Shown in pieces: positions 1-8,243 of a stretch of 24,393 nucleotides of DNA. The notes below the pieces were generated by a model. The model saw only the letters and a list, made by a program, of their open reading frames with translations, was not told where the DNA came from and searched no databases. This stretch comes from Pseudomonadota bacterium (GTDB lineage Bacteria; SAR324; XYD2-FULL-50-16; JAHJRI01). The stretch lies in NCBI GenBank assembly GCA_022360105.1, contig JAKSDL010000895.1, forward strand, positions 1-24,393. The letters run 5' to 3'. The translations under genes and the position numbers were made by a program. Each line of letters begins with the position of its first letter. Within the stretch, counting starts at the first letter, position 1.

Positions 1-939
1 AGAAAACTGGTTCAACACAATGGCAGGGTAAAACCGGATGAAAAGGTTTTAATCATCACCGACCCATCCCTGCAACCGATAGCCGAATTGGTGACAGCTG
101 AAGCTAAATCCGTTGGTGCAGAAACTGTATTGGTCGTCATGACCGAAAGATCAAGTGACGGGCAGGAACCCCCGGAAATGATTTCTGCAGCAATGACCAA
201 AGCCGACGTTGTTTTCACACCGGTAAAAAAATCTATTACCCACACCAGGGCTTTTAAAGATGCACTGGCAAACGGCGCAAGAGGTATATTGATGACAGCC
301 TACACCGAACACGTGCTGTCCTGTCCTGCGTTATTGGAGACCGATTTCGTCAGCCAGGAAGAGATTTGTTACAAACTTGGAGATGCGTTTAACCAGGGCA
401 ACTCGGTGCATTTAACATCAGAAAAAGGAACAGACCTGACCTTCTCCATCCAGGGGAGACAGGCAAATGTGTTAACCGGCATGCCCAGTCCGGGACAATT
501 GGCACCGGTTCCAACGATTGAGGTAAACGTTGTGCCTGTTCACGGGTCTGCCCAGGGAGTTTTGGTTGCAGATGCCAGTATTCCCTACCTTGGAATTGGT
601 GTGTTGAAGGAACCGGTGACTTGTATTATTGAAAACGGCTATGTTGTTTGCATTCGGGGCGGCAGGCAAGCCCAGGTCCTGGAAGAACAGTTGGTCAGTA
701 TGAACGACAGAAATTGTTTTAATATTGCAGAACTGGGAGTGGGATTGAATCCTAACGCAAACTTGACTGGTTTTATGCTGGAAGACGAAGGAGTGCTGGG
801 GACTATTCATATTGGAATCGGTACCAGTATCACCCTGGGAGGCGAAATTTCGGCCCCGAGCCACTATGACCTGTTAATGTGGGCTCCAACATTAAAAATA
901 GATGGTCATATCATCCAAAATGACAAGCAACTCATCTGA
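1..939 (+). CDS. M29 aminopeptidase / NicX-like metalloenzyme (5' partial)
   Basis: The reading frame is open from the first base, so the N-terminus lies outside the window; 312 residues are visible, probably lacking only a few tens. The sequence matches the M29 aminopeptidase (AmpS/PepS) superfamily, which also contains the Fe(II) ring-cleaving 2,5-dihydroxypyridine dioxygenase NicX. Family marks are THTRA followed by NGARGI in the first half, Glu in AELGVG, His270 in GTIHIGIG, and an H-x-D pair (His288, Asp290) in SHYDLL; these are the likely metal ligands. It has no signal peptide in view and is probably cytoplasmic. It is the first visible gene of a plus-strand catabolic cluster, 39 bp before an MFS transporter. 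Peptidase and ring-cleaving roles cannot be separated by sequence alone. Family placement is fairly sure, substrate is unknown. Confidence 0.75.
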   Translation, partial: RKLVQHNGRVKPDEKVLIITDPSLQPIAELVTAEAKSVGAETVLVVMTERSSDGQEPPEMISAAMTKADVVFTPVKKSITHTRAFKDALANGARGILMTAYTEHVLSCPALLETDFVSQEEICYKLGDAFNQGNSVHLTSEKGTDLTFSIQGRQANVLTGMPSPGQLAPVPTIEVNVVPVHGSAQGVLVADASIPYLGIGVLKEPVTCIIENGYVVCIRGGRQAQVLEEQLVSMNDRNCFNIAELGVGLNPNANLTGFMLEDEGVLGTIHIGIGTSITLGGEISAPSHYDLLMWAPTLKIDGHIIQNDKQLI

Positions 940-978
940 TCCGGCAAAGTCAACAATTCAGAATTCGGGGAGATACCC

Positions 979-2262
979 ATGAGCCTAAAAACGACGATGC
1001 TCCAATCAGAATCGGTACCAGGATTGCGTTGGCAGTTACCATCGATTTTACTGGTTACTGTTTTGATATCTTATTTCGATCGGATGAATATTACTTATGC
1101 CATTGGTAAAATTGGAGCGGAATATGGCTGGAGTACGAAACAAATAGGTCAGTACGGCGGACTTTTAATGAGCATTTTTTATGTCGGCTATGGACTGGCA
1201 AACATGCTGTTGAGTCCGTTAGGGGCAAAGTTTGGTCCTAAAAAGAGTTTAATGGTCATTATTGTGCTGTTTTCCTTTTTCACGGTATTGAGCGCGCCAG
1301 TAGCCATGATTTTCACTTTATTCGTTGCCGTGCGGATCTGCCTGGGATTAAGTGAAGGTATTCACTTTCCCATGCTAAACATTTTAATCCGCAACTGGTT
1401 TCCGGTTCATGAACGATCCCGAGCTAACAGTATTTGGCTGCTGGGATTGTTCCTTTCCATGGTGCTGGCGCCTTTCCTTGTTGTTCCAATCATCGAATAC
1501 CTGGGATGGCGCGCCATGTTTTATATTCTGGGATTTGTAGGAGTAATCGTATCGGTGCCCTTCATTTACTGGTTCGTTTACAACACACCTGAAGAACATC
1601 CGAAGCTCAGCCAGAAAGAAAGCAACTATATCAAATCAGGAATGGAGGTTGATGATCCGCCCGTTAAATCTGTTTGGTCCGGCTATAAATCGTTTTTTAA
1701 GAAAAAGGCATATTGGATCGCTATCTTAGCAGGGATCAGCAATAACATGGTGGCATTTGGCCTGCTAAGCTGGCTGCCGACTTTCTTCACTGAAGGCAAG
1801 GGAATTCCTTTCACCAGTCTGACCTGGGCGACCTCCATCCCTTATTCCTTGTCCCTGGTGGGAATCTTGCTGTGGTCTTATGTTGGAGATAAAACCAATA
1901 AAAGGGCCTACCTGGCTGGCCTGGGATTCCTGGGAGCCGGCATTGCCGCCTATTTTGCCACCACAGCAGCAAATATCTATCTGGCTGTCGCTATCTTCAC
2001 CGTTACCATTTTTATCAAAGTGACCTACGCATCCAATGAGTTCGCCATCATGCAGCGAATCGTGCCGAAACAAAGCCTGGCAGCTGGTGTGGGATTTTAC
2101 AACGGTTTCACAATGATGCTTGGAGGCGGGCTGGGACCAGTGATTATCGGGCAAGTACTGGCTGCTACAGGAAGTTACACCTCGGCCATCTTATCAATTA
2201 CATTCCTCTGTGCCGTGGGAGGGGTATTTATGTTCATTCTGGGCAAAACGATAAAATATTGA
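979..2262 (+). CDS. MFS transporter, anion:cation symporter (ACS) type
   Basis: This is a 427-residue inner-membrane protein with about 12 hydrophobic segments. The first helix carries YFDRMNITYA, the usual DR-x-N pattern of ACS-family MFS carriers (hexuronate, galactonate, phthalate and similar organic anions). The fourth helix region has RICLGLSEGIHFP, matching the conserved R-x-x-LG-x-x-EG motif of the same family. A GGGGAG ribosome site at 967-971 sits at good distance before the ATG. The gene follows the M29/NicX-like gene by 39 bp and very probably shares its transcript. By context it should import the substrate, or a breakdown product, of the neighbouring hydrolases. Transported compound is not predictable. 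Confidence 0.85.
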   Translation: MSLKTTMLQSESVPGLRWQLPSILLVTVLISYFDRMNITYAIGKIGAEYGWSTKQIGQYGGLLMSIFYVGYGLANMLLSPLGAKFGPKKSLMVIIVLFSFFTVLSAPVAMIFTLFVAVRICLGLSEGIHFPMLNILIRNWFPVHERSRANSIWLLGLFLSMVLAPFLVVPIIEYLGWRAMFYILGFVGVIVSVPFIYWFVYNTPEEHPKLSQKESNYIKSGMEVDDPPVKSVWSGYKSFFKKKAYWIAILAGISNNMVAFGLLSWLPTFFTEGKGIPFTSLTWATSIPYSLSLVGILLWSYVGDKTNKRAYLAGLGFLGAGIAAYFATTAANIYLAVAIFTVTIFIKVTYASNEFAIMQRIVPKQSLAAGVGFYNGFTMMLGGGLGPVIIGQVLAATGSYTSAILSITFLCAVGGVFMFILGKTIKY

Positions 2263-2266
2263 ACAT

Positions 2267-2358
2267 TTGGGAATTTTAAATTTTATATTCACGGGTTGTG
2301 AAAGCTACCCTTTCAATTTCAGACAGATGATCGTTTACACAATATAAGCAATTCCCAA
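2267..2358. repeat. Spaced 9-bp inverted repeat between MFS and C45 genes
   Basis: TTGGGAATT at 2267-2275 is repeated as its exact reverse complement AATTCCCAA at 2350-2358, in the 118-bp gap before the C45-like gene. This is the largest gap between intact genes of the cluster, so a second promoter, operator or weak terminator could lie here. The A/T-rich sequence between the arms shows no clear sigma70-type promoter. Chance occurrence is possible. Confidence 0.3.
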
Positions 2359-2380
2359 GTATAAAATTACTAAACTTAAA

Positions 2381-3868
2381 ATGAAAAACAAGATCACAAC
2401 CAAAAACGGTGGCTACTTGATCGAGCAGAATCACCTGGAAAACTACCCTTGGGTGTTAGGTCTGCAGGGATCACCTTATGAAATGGGCTATCAGCATGGA
2501 TATTTGCTGGCTGAGCTGATTCGAAAAACCGCCTCAGGATTTCTTACACCCACCTATGCCCAGTTTGGAGGCTGGCAACCGGATTCAGGGAATGCCCCTT
2601 TGATGGACCAGGTAAAAGCCGGTCGAGAGCTGCTGTTTTCTGTATACAATCGCTATTTCGAACCAAATTTAAAACAACAGGCCCCGGATCTCCTGGAAGA
2701 GATGGACGGGATTGCGGATGGAGTCCGGGAAGCCGGAACCGGTATACCCAAACAAGACATCCTGATTGGCAATTGCATCCCTGAAATCACGGAAATGGTC
2801 TTCTACCTGCCGGATTCAGATCCTACCTGTACCGAAAATGCCGTAGAATCAAAAGGATGCAGCGATTGTGTCACCTGGGGCAAAGCAACGAGGAATGGTT
2901 ATCTGCTGCATGGCACCAATTACGACTATGCCACGTTTGGTGTGTTACACAAAGGTGTCGGCGTAACTGTCGTAAAACCAAACCAGGGAAATTCGTTCCT
3001 GGCTCAGTGTCTGGCAGGTATGGTTGGTTATTACCGGGGAATGAACACAATGGGTATCACTACCGGCGAACCCACTTCCGATTCTGCTGACCGGGACATA
3101 AAAAACAATGGTCGTATTCCGCACGCTATGCATATGCGCAAGCTGATTCAGTTTTCGAACAATGTCCGGGATGCCATTCACCTGATGAACGAGCTTAAAG
3201 GTACTACCGGTTTTAACCATGTGGTGGCAGACAGCAAATCCAATGAAGTGGTTGATATTGAAACCTCCTGTACAAAACTTGGTGTTGTTCACCCCGGGAA
3301 AGAACTGGACGCACTTTGGAGTTGCAATCAATCGGTTGCCTATCCCGGCTTTAACGGATACGAAGGGACAAACCTGGTCCTTGACCAGTTACGTTATTGG
3401 AAGGCAGATGTAGACAAGGTCAATGATATTGAAAGCTGGCAATCCGTTGCCAGGGTTGAAACAGATAAAAGAAGCTATTCCTGGCAACGATTTGAAAAGC
3501 TGGAAAATCTGGTCAAGGAGCACTATGGAAGCATTGATGTTGATAAAATGATCAGGATTTTAAGCAGCTGGCCTCTATCCCGCCCTGTGGATGAAAGGGT
3601 CACGCTGGTTGAGTCATGTGATCAACTCTATAACATCCATGCACCGATCAAAAACATGAAACTGGCTTCTATATTCAGCGCCGTGTTCGATCCCCAAAAC
3701 AATACGGCCTGGATCGCCGTTGGAGCGGAGCCGGCTCAAGCCGGAATCTACTGGCCAATCAATCTGTCTGATTACCTAAACCTGTTACAACAGTCCCCAA
3801 CCTCGGAAACCATCCCGGATGTCATCTATTCAGATGGAAAACCTGGAAGATTCAAGGATTCATCGTAA
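2381..3868 (+). CDS. C45-like Ntn hydrolase / acyltransferase family protein
   Basis: The 495-residue product resembles the C45 group (acyl-CoA:isopenicillin N acyltransferase-like, self-processing Ntn hydrolases). N-terminal features are GSPYEMGYQHG near residues 30-40, a common opening of this family, and LLEEMDGIADG near 104-114. The catalytic region is GCSDCVTWGKAT followed by HGTNYDY (residues 159-183). Cys160 is the likely autocatalytic N-terminal nucleophile, since it aligns with the Cys of the usual C-S/T-x-x motif; Cys163 is the alternative. Members cleave or transfer amide-linked acyl groups. No signal peptide is evident. The start ATG has no clear Shine-Dalgarno site, unlike its neighbours. 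It lies between two transporters in the catabolic cluster, which fits opening of an amide or lactam in an imported compound. Confidence 0.7.
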   Translation: MKNKITTKNGGYLIEQNHLENYPWVLGLQGSPYEMGYQHGYLLAELIRKTASGFLTPTYAQFGGWQPDSGNAPLMDQVKAGRELLFSVYNRYFEPNLKQQAPDLLEEMDGIADGVREAGTGIPKQDILIGNCIPEITEMVFYLPDSDPTCTENAVESKGCSDCVTWGKATRNGYLLHGTNYDYATFGVLHKGVGVTVVKPNQGNSFLAQCLAGMVGYYRGMNTMGITTGEPTSDSADRDIKNNGRIPHAMHMRKLIQFSNNVRDAIHLMNELKGTTGFNHVVADSKSNEVVDIETSCTKLGVVHPGKELDALWSCNQSVAYPGFNGYEGTNLVLDQLRYWKADVDKVNDIESWQSVARVETDKRSYSWQRFEKLENLVKEHYGSIDVDKMIRILSSWPLSRPVDERVTLVESCDQLYNIHAPIKNMKLASIFSAVFDPQNNTAWIAVGAEPAQAGIYWPINLSDYLNLLQQSPTSETIPDVIYSDGKPGRFKDSS

Positions 3869-3912
3869 CCTGTCCCACATCAAAAACATAACCCCTCACC
3901 AGGAGATAGGCC

Positions 3913-5355
3913 ATGACGCTGCAAATAAAGGAAAAGCCAAAGGATTCCCCACTGACATTTTTAAACAAGTTTTTTTTCGGGATGGGTGAAATTCCCAATA
4001 CCACTGCCAAAACAGCGTTAGGCGTGATTTTCATGATCTATCTGACAGATGTCGTGGGTTTGATTCCAGCATTGGCAGGTTCTGTCTTCATGATAGGCCG
4101 GGTCTGGGACGGTTTTTCAGATCCCATGATGGGGTTCATTACCGACCGGACACGGACGCGATTCGGAAGAAGGCGGCCTTTTTTCCTGATTGCCGCCATT
4201 CCCATGGCTTTGGTGTTCTATTTTATGTTCTACCCCTTGGGATTGGAAACCCAGACCCAGAAGATGGTCATTTATACAGCGATCTATGTGCTCTTTATGA
4301 CCTTCATTACCGTTTATGGTGTTCCCTACCTGACTATGATGACTGAATTAACCGATGACTACAGTCAAAGGACGAGCCTGGCAAATTTCAGAATGTTTTT
4401 TTCACTGGTTTTTGGTCTGTTTGCCGTAGTTGTTCCGGAAGAAATTGCAAAATCCTATGTCCCTGAAGAGTTAAAACTTGCCGTTAAACAAGGTCTGGCC
4501 TCAGCAGAGGAAAAAATCCCCTATCTCCAGGAAGGTTACTCCATGGCTGGAACCATTATCGCCATCCTGTTACTGGTGTTTCCGTTTATTCTGTTTGCCA
4601 CCACCAGAGAGCGATACAAGGATGTAAAAAAATCACCACGCTTGGAAGTATTCTCCGAATTCAGACAACTTATCAAAAACAAACCTTTTCTTTTGCTGTT
4701 GGTCATATACGTGGGATGTTTTGCTGCCATCAACGTGATTGAGGGTTTTGTTCTTTATTATATTAAATACTGGATTCAGGATGACAGTGTTTTTCAGATT
4801 CTAATGATCACCGTTGTGCTCGTAAGTGTGGTGTCACTGCCTTTGTGGACATTAATGACCAAGAAAATCGGCAAAAGAAACACCACGGTGTTCGGTCTCA
4901 CATTCTGGGGGTTGACACAACTTCTCTGGATGGTAATTGATGGGAATACCCCACACCTTCTGATTTATGTAACCGGAGCATTGGTAGGTTTAGGATACGG
5001 CGCCGCCCACACCATGCCATGGGCTATTTTCCCTGATGTAATGGATTTGGACGAATTGGAAACAGGAAAACGTCGGGAAGGAATCTATGCCGGTTTAATG
5101 ATGGTGACTATGAAAACAGGAAACGCCTTGGCCATGTTTTTGATCGGTATAACCCTGTCTGCCGTCGGTTACATTGCAAACCAGCCTCAATCCGGAATGG
5201 CCCTGCAGGCCATGCGAGGTATCATGACGTTTGGTCCCTGGGTGTTTATCGTACCGGCCTTGATATCCGCCTGGTTCTTTCCCATCACCCCTGAACGCTA
5301 TAAAAAGATTTGGGAAGATTTGGTGTCGAAAAGGCAAACGGAGACTGCAAGCTAG
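3913..5355 (+). CDS. GPH-family (MelB-like) MFS cation symporter
   Basis: This 480-residue inner-membrane protein belongs to the glycoside-pentoside-hexuronide:cation symporter branch (MFS_2). The diagnostic segment is GRVWDGFSDPMMGF (residues 63-76): Asp66 and Asp70 have the same four-residue spacing as the cation-binding Asp55/Asp59 of MelB. It is followed by the RTRFGRRRPF loop. An internal YGVPYLTMMTELTDDYSQR segment also matches family members. An AGGAGA site lies just before the ATG. The next gene starts only 8 bp after the stop. It is the second transporter of the cluster and may take a different substrate from the ACS-type carrier, or act as exporter of a product. Many GPH members near peptidases carry non-sugar substrates, so a sugar should not be assumed. 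Confidence 0.85.
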   Translation: MTLQIKEKPKDSPLTFLNKFFFGMGEIPNTTAKTALGVIFMIYLTDVVGLIPALAGSVFMIGRVWDGFSDPMMGFITDRTRTRFGRRRPFFLIAAIPMALVFYFMFYPLGLETQTQKMVIYTAIYVLFMTFITVYGVPYLTMMTELTDDYSQRTSLANFRMFFSLVFGLFAVVVPEEIAKSYVPEELKLAVKQGLASAEEKIPYLQEGYSMAGTIIAILLLVFPFILFATTRERYKDVKKSPRLEVFSEFRQLIKNKPFLLLLVIYVGCFAAINVIEGFVLYYIKYWIQDDSVFQILMITVVLVSVVSLPLWTLMTKKIGKRNTTVFGLTFWGLTQLLWMVIDGNTPHLLIYVTGALVGLGYGAAHTMPWAIFPDVMDLDELETGKRREGIYAGLMMVTMKTGNALAMFLIGITLSAVGYIANQPQSGMALQAMRGIMTFGPWVFIVPALISAWFFPITPERYKKIWEDLVSKRQTETAS

Positions 5356-5363
5356 GAGAGTTA

Positions 5364-6578
5364 ATGCAACCGGATGGAGATTATCAGTATTACAAAGAAA
5401 TTTTTAAGCACCAGAGAATGCCACTGGCATTCGTAGATCTGGATAAATTTGACAGAAACATCGTTTATGTGGCTTCCACGCAGAGGAATACCGGGAAAAC
5501 GGTTCGAGTCCATTCCAAGTCTCTCCGCTGTGTCAATTTAACCAAAAGAATATTTGAAAAGGGAGGTCCGGCATACAAGGGTATCATGGACTTCTCCATG
5601 GAAGAGACTCAATATCTTGCAGATAAGGGATTTGACAACTTCATAGTTGCTTATCCCACGGTTCAACCTTCTGACCTCAAACTCTTCGCAGATCTCACCC
5701 AAAAAGGTGTCAAAGTGTCCCTGATGGTCGATTGTGAGGAGCACCTTAAACTCATTTCTGAGGCGGGTCAGGCAGCAGACACGGTTTTGAAGGTCTGTCT
5801 GGATCTGGATTTGGCGTATCGGCCTGCCTTCACTAATAAACATCTTGGCTTACGGCGAAGCCCTATCCGTAGCCCTGAACAGGCGCTCTCCATAGCTCGG
5901 GCTGCAAAACAGTTTCCCTGGATTGAAATTGATGCCCTCATGGGTTACGAAGGCCATATAGCGGGACCTTGCGATGACGTCCCGGGTAGATGGTTTCACA
6001 ACCGGGTGTTGCGGTTTTTAAAAAGCAGATCCACAAAAGAGTTTTCAAAACGCCGGATTGATGTGATCAAAGCCCTGAAACAAGAGGGAATCAAGCTTGA
6101 AGTAATCAACGGTGGCGGTAGTGGCAGTCTGGTTTCGACCGGAAAAGAGGAAATTGTTACTGAAGTTACCGCGGGTTCCGCCTTTTACGCACCTTCTTCC
6201 TTCTGGCATTACAAGGAGGTTTCTTTTACTCCCTCTGCATTTTTTGCAATACAAGTCGTCAGAAAACCGACCGCAAACATGGTAACCTGCCAGGGGGGAG
6301 GGTATCCGGCATCCGGCCCGGCTGGTTTGGATAAACTGCCTGTACCTGTTTATCCCCCTGGTATGAAATTGCTTTCGCTGGAAGGAGCAGGCGAAGTGCA
6401 AACACCCTTGGAATTGCCTGACAACTGCCCTGATTTGGAACTGGGCGATCCGGTTTTTTTCCAGCACGCCAAAGGCGGGGAGCTCAGCGAACGCTTTAAT
6501 GAATTTTACCTGGTGCAAAACGGTCAAATTATCGATCAAGTACCAACCTACCGAGGTGAAGGATATGCGTTTATTTAG
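5364..6578 (+). CDS. D-threonine aldolase / D-serine dehydratase-family PLP enzyme (amino acid deaminase/aldolase)
   Basis: The start is placed at the ATG at 5364 because an AGGAGAG site (5354-5360) precedes it; an upstream in-frame ATG lies inside the GPH gene. The 404-residue product has the fold-type III alanine-racemase N-terminal barrel. Lys52 in VHSKSL is the expected PLP Schiff-base lysine. GYEGHIAG, INGGGSG and EVTAGSAFY segments fit the phosphate- and substrate-binding strands, and His368 in the C-terminal HAKGGE segment sits where the family's metal-binding domain lies. Relatives cleave D-threonine or beta-hydroxy-amino acids (including beta-hydroxyaspartate aldolase BhcC) or dehydrate D-serine and D-threo-3-hydroxyaspartate. 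Retro-aldol versus dehydratase activity cannot be told here. The gene is 8 bp after the GPH symporter gene, in the same transcription unit. Confidence 0.8.
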   Translation: MQPDGDYQYYKEIFKHQRMPLAFVDLDKFDRNIVYVASTQRNTGKTVRVHSKSLRCVNLTKRIFEKGGPAYKGIMDFSMEETQYLADKGFDNFIVAYPTVQPSDLKLFADLTQKGVKVSLMVDCEEHLKLISEAGQAADTVLKVCLDLDLAYRPAFTNKHLGLRRSPIRSPEQALSIARAAKQFPWIEIDALMGYEGHIAGPCDDVPGRWFHNRVLRFLKSRSTKEFSKRRIDVIKALKQEGIKLEVINGGGSGSLVSTGKEEIVTEVTAGSAFYAPSSFWHYKEVSFTPSAFFAIQVVRKPTANMVTCQGGGYPASGPAGLDKLPVPVYPPGMKLLSLEGAGEVQTPLELPDNCPDLELGDPVFFQHAKGGELSERFNEFYLVQNGQIIDQVPTYRGEGYAFI

Positions 6579-6622
6579 AGGCAGTTATCTGTTACCAATT
6601 ATCAGCTATCAGATTATTTTGT

Positions 6623-6919
6623 AAAAAGTATCAACTCACTCCGGAAGAATTGGGAGCCCATGCCGGTGATTTGGAAGCGTCGATCATGATGGCTTTGGAT
6701 GAGAACCTGGTTTACCCTGATCAGTTTGTCAAAGGATTTGTGGGAGACTACAATCAGGAAGTTCGGGCTAAAGCCAAGAAAGAAGGTTACATCACCCTGA
6801 CCGAAAACGGTGTTGTAGGTGACCAAAGAAAGGCTTCAAAAGAAAAGGGATTGGACTACATAAGTACCCTGAAGGAAGTGATCTTAAATTACGTCCTATC
6901 TGAATTGGAGAAAAATTAA
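6623..6919 (+). pseudogene. Creatininase-family C-terminal remnant
   Basis: About 90 codons encode a typical creatininase C-terminus: TPEELGAHAGDLEAS matches the conserved GxHAGxxET segment, and GVVGDQRKASKEKG matches the family's GxxGDPRxAxxEKG. Full-length members have about 250 residues; the N-terminal two thirds, with most of the metal ligands of the active site, is missing. The frame stays open upstream without ATG and without a ribosome site. Recognisable similarity ends just after a TATCAG-rich stretch at 6581-6621. This looks like a deletion remnant. A TTG at 6650 could start an 89-residue product, but it would lack the catalytic site. The lost enzyme probably belonged to the pathway, since creatininase relatives hydrolyse cyclic or simple amides. 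Confidence 0.75.
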
Positions 6920-6957
6920 CATCCCATCATAAAACCATCTGTAACCTAATACTATTT

Positions 6958-7923
6958 ATGGAAATCCCTTCACTGGAAGATATAAAACAAGCTGCAAATC
7001 GTATTGCACCTTATGCTCACAAAACACCCATACTTACCTGCCAAGCTCTGAACGACCTTACCCGGGCAAATCTGTTCTTTAAATGCGAGAACTTCCAGAA
7101 AGTCGGTGCTTTTAAATTCAGGGGCGCCGGCAATGCGGTATTTTCGCTGGCAGATGAAGAGGCAAAACGGGGAGTCTGCACTCACTCATCCGGAAATCAC
7201 GCGCAGGCACTGGCACTGGCCGCTGCAAAGCGGAGTATAAAAGCCTATATCGTCATGCCGGAAAACGCACCCAAAGTGAAGATTGAGGGAGTAAAAGGCT
7301 ATGGTGGTGAGGTCATTTTATGCAAACCAACGTTACAGGCCAGGGAAGAGACCACCAAAAAAATCCGGGAAACAACCGGGGCATTGTTTATTCATCCCTA
7401 TGACGACATCAGAATTGTGACGGGACAAGCTACTGCTGCTTTAGAGTTCCATCAGGAAATCGACAATCTGGATATCATCATGGCACCTGTCGGAGGAGGT
7501 GGTTTAATAAGCGGGACGGCATTGGCAACCAACTATCTTGATCCCGATATTGAAGTAATTGCTGCAGAGCCGGAAGAAGCAGACGACGCCTTTCGATCCT
7601 TTAAAAGCGGTTCATTTGTTCCCTCCAAAAACCCTAAGACCATTGCGGACGGACTACTGACCTCGACAGGGAAGATTACTTTCCCAATCATTCAAAAATA
7701 CGTTTCTGATATTTTGACTGTATCGGAGGCAACCATCATTGCCGCCATGAAACTCACCTGGGAACGAATGAAAATCATCGTCGAGCCTTCAAGTGCCGTT
7801 CCTCTTGGTGTCATCCTGCAACATCCTGGTGGGTTCAAGGGCAAGAGAGTTGGAATTATCATTTCCGGCGGCAATGTGGACCTGCAGAAACTCCCTTGGC
7901 AATCCAATATTAAAGGGCAATAA
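6958..7923 (+). CDS. Serine racemase / threo-3-hydroxyaspartate ammonia-lyase-like PLP enzyme
   Basis: This 321-residue fold-type II PLP enzyme is close to eukaryotic serine racemase and microbial L-threo-3-hydroxyaspartate dehydratase, rather than biosynthetic IlvA: it is short and lacks a regulatory ACT domain. Lys53 in AFKFRGAG binds PLP. THSSGNHAQA (residues 75-84) carries the serine acting as opposite-face base in racemases. GGGG at 179-182 holds the phosphate. Glu204, Ala208 and Asp210 in AAEPEEADD match the divalent-cation site of serine racemase. ISGGNVDL closes the active site. Expected chemistry is loss of ammonia from serine, threonine or 3-hydroxyaspartate to give a 2-oxo acid. 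It closes the cluster, 38 bp after the creatininase remnant. The exact substrate is uncertain. Confidence 0.8.
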   Translation: MEIPSLEDIKQAANRIAPYAHKTPILTCQALNDLTRANLFFKCENFQKVGAFKFRGAGNAVFSLADEEAKRGVCTHSSGNHAQALALAAAKRSIKAYIVMPENAPKVKIEGVKGYGGEVILCKPTLQAREETTKKIRETTGALFIHPYDDIRIVTGQATAALEFHQEIDNLDIIMAPVGGGGLISGTALATNYLDPDIEVIAAEPEEADDAFRSFKSGSFVPSKNPKTIADGLLTSTGKITFPIIQKYVSDILTVSEATIIAAMKLTWERMKIIVEPSSAVPLGVILQHPGGFKGKRVGIIISGGNVDLQKLPWQSNIKGQ

Positions 7924-8010
7924 ATTGTGCATTGAAATGAAATCCCATACATTTTAGGCTGGTTTTTGCAAAATCTTTCTAACCTGAAACCAACCGAAAT
8001 AATGATGGAA

Positions 8011-8148
8011 TCAAACTGCCAGTGCAACTACACTCCCTGCAGAGACAGAACCAAAGAATCCTGGCACCTTCGCACCTACAACCAGTGCAACAAACAGTGG
8101 TACAGACAGCACTGTCCCCACGACACCAACCAATCCTCCTGCCTGCAT
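8011..8148 (-). CDS. Candidate small hydrophobic Gly/Val-rich peptide (45 aa)
   Basis: On the minus strand an ATG at 8148 preceded by AGGAG (8163-8159, ten-base spacer) opens a 45-codon frame ending in TGA at 8011. The product starts MQAGGLVGVVGTVL and ends VVALAV; it is almost entirely Gly, Val, Ala and Leu with one Lys, as in a single membrane segment or a bacteriocin/holin-like peptide. It lies about 95 bp downstream of the protease gene on the same strand. G occupies about 60% of first codon positions, as in coding sequence. The exactly antiphase plus-strand frame (up to 8190) reads as a Cys-rich peptide but has very few G at first positions and no ribosome site. No family is recognised, and it may not be expressed. 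Confidence 0.4.
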   Translation of the reverse strand: MQAGGLVGVVGTVLSVPLFVALVVGAKVPGFFGSVSAGSVVALAV

Positions 8149-8243
8149 TGCGGTAAAACTCCTAAGCCGATTAGCAAATCACGCAGCTAGAAGGAGTTGA
8201 GGCAGTTTTTTATTACTTTAAGCTGCCTTTAGCGAAGGATCGT

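Noticed and set aside
7966..8190. Plus-strand Cys-rich frame with a CLHCGK segment
   Set aside because: It is exactly antiphase to the hydrophobic minus-strand frame, so its Cys codons mirror Ala codons. It has very few G at first codon positions, no ribosome site and a doubtful start.
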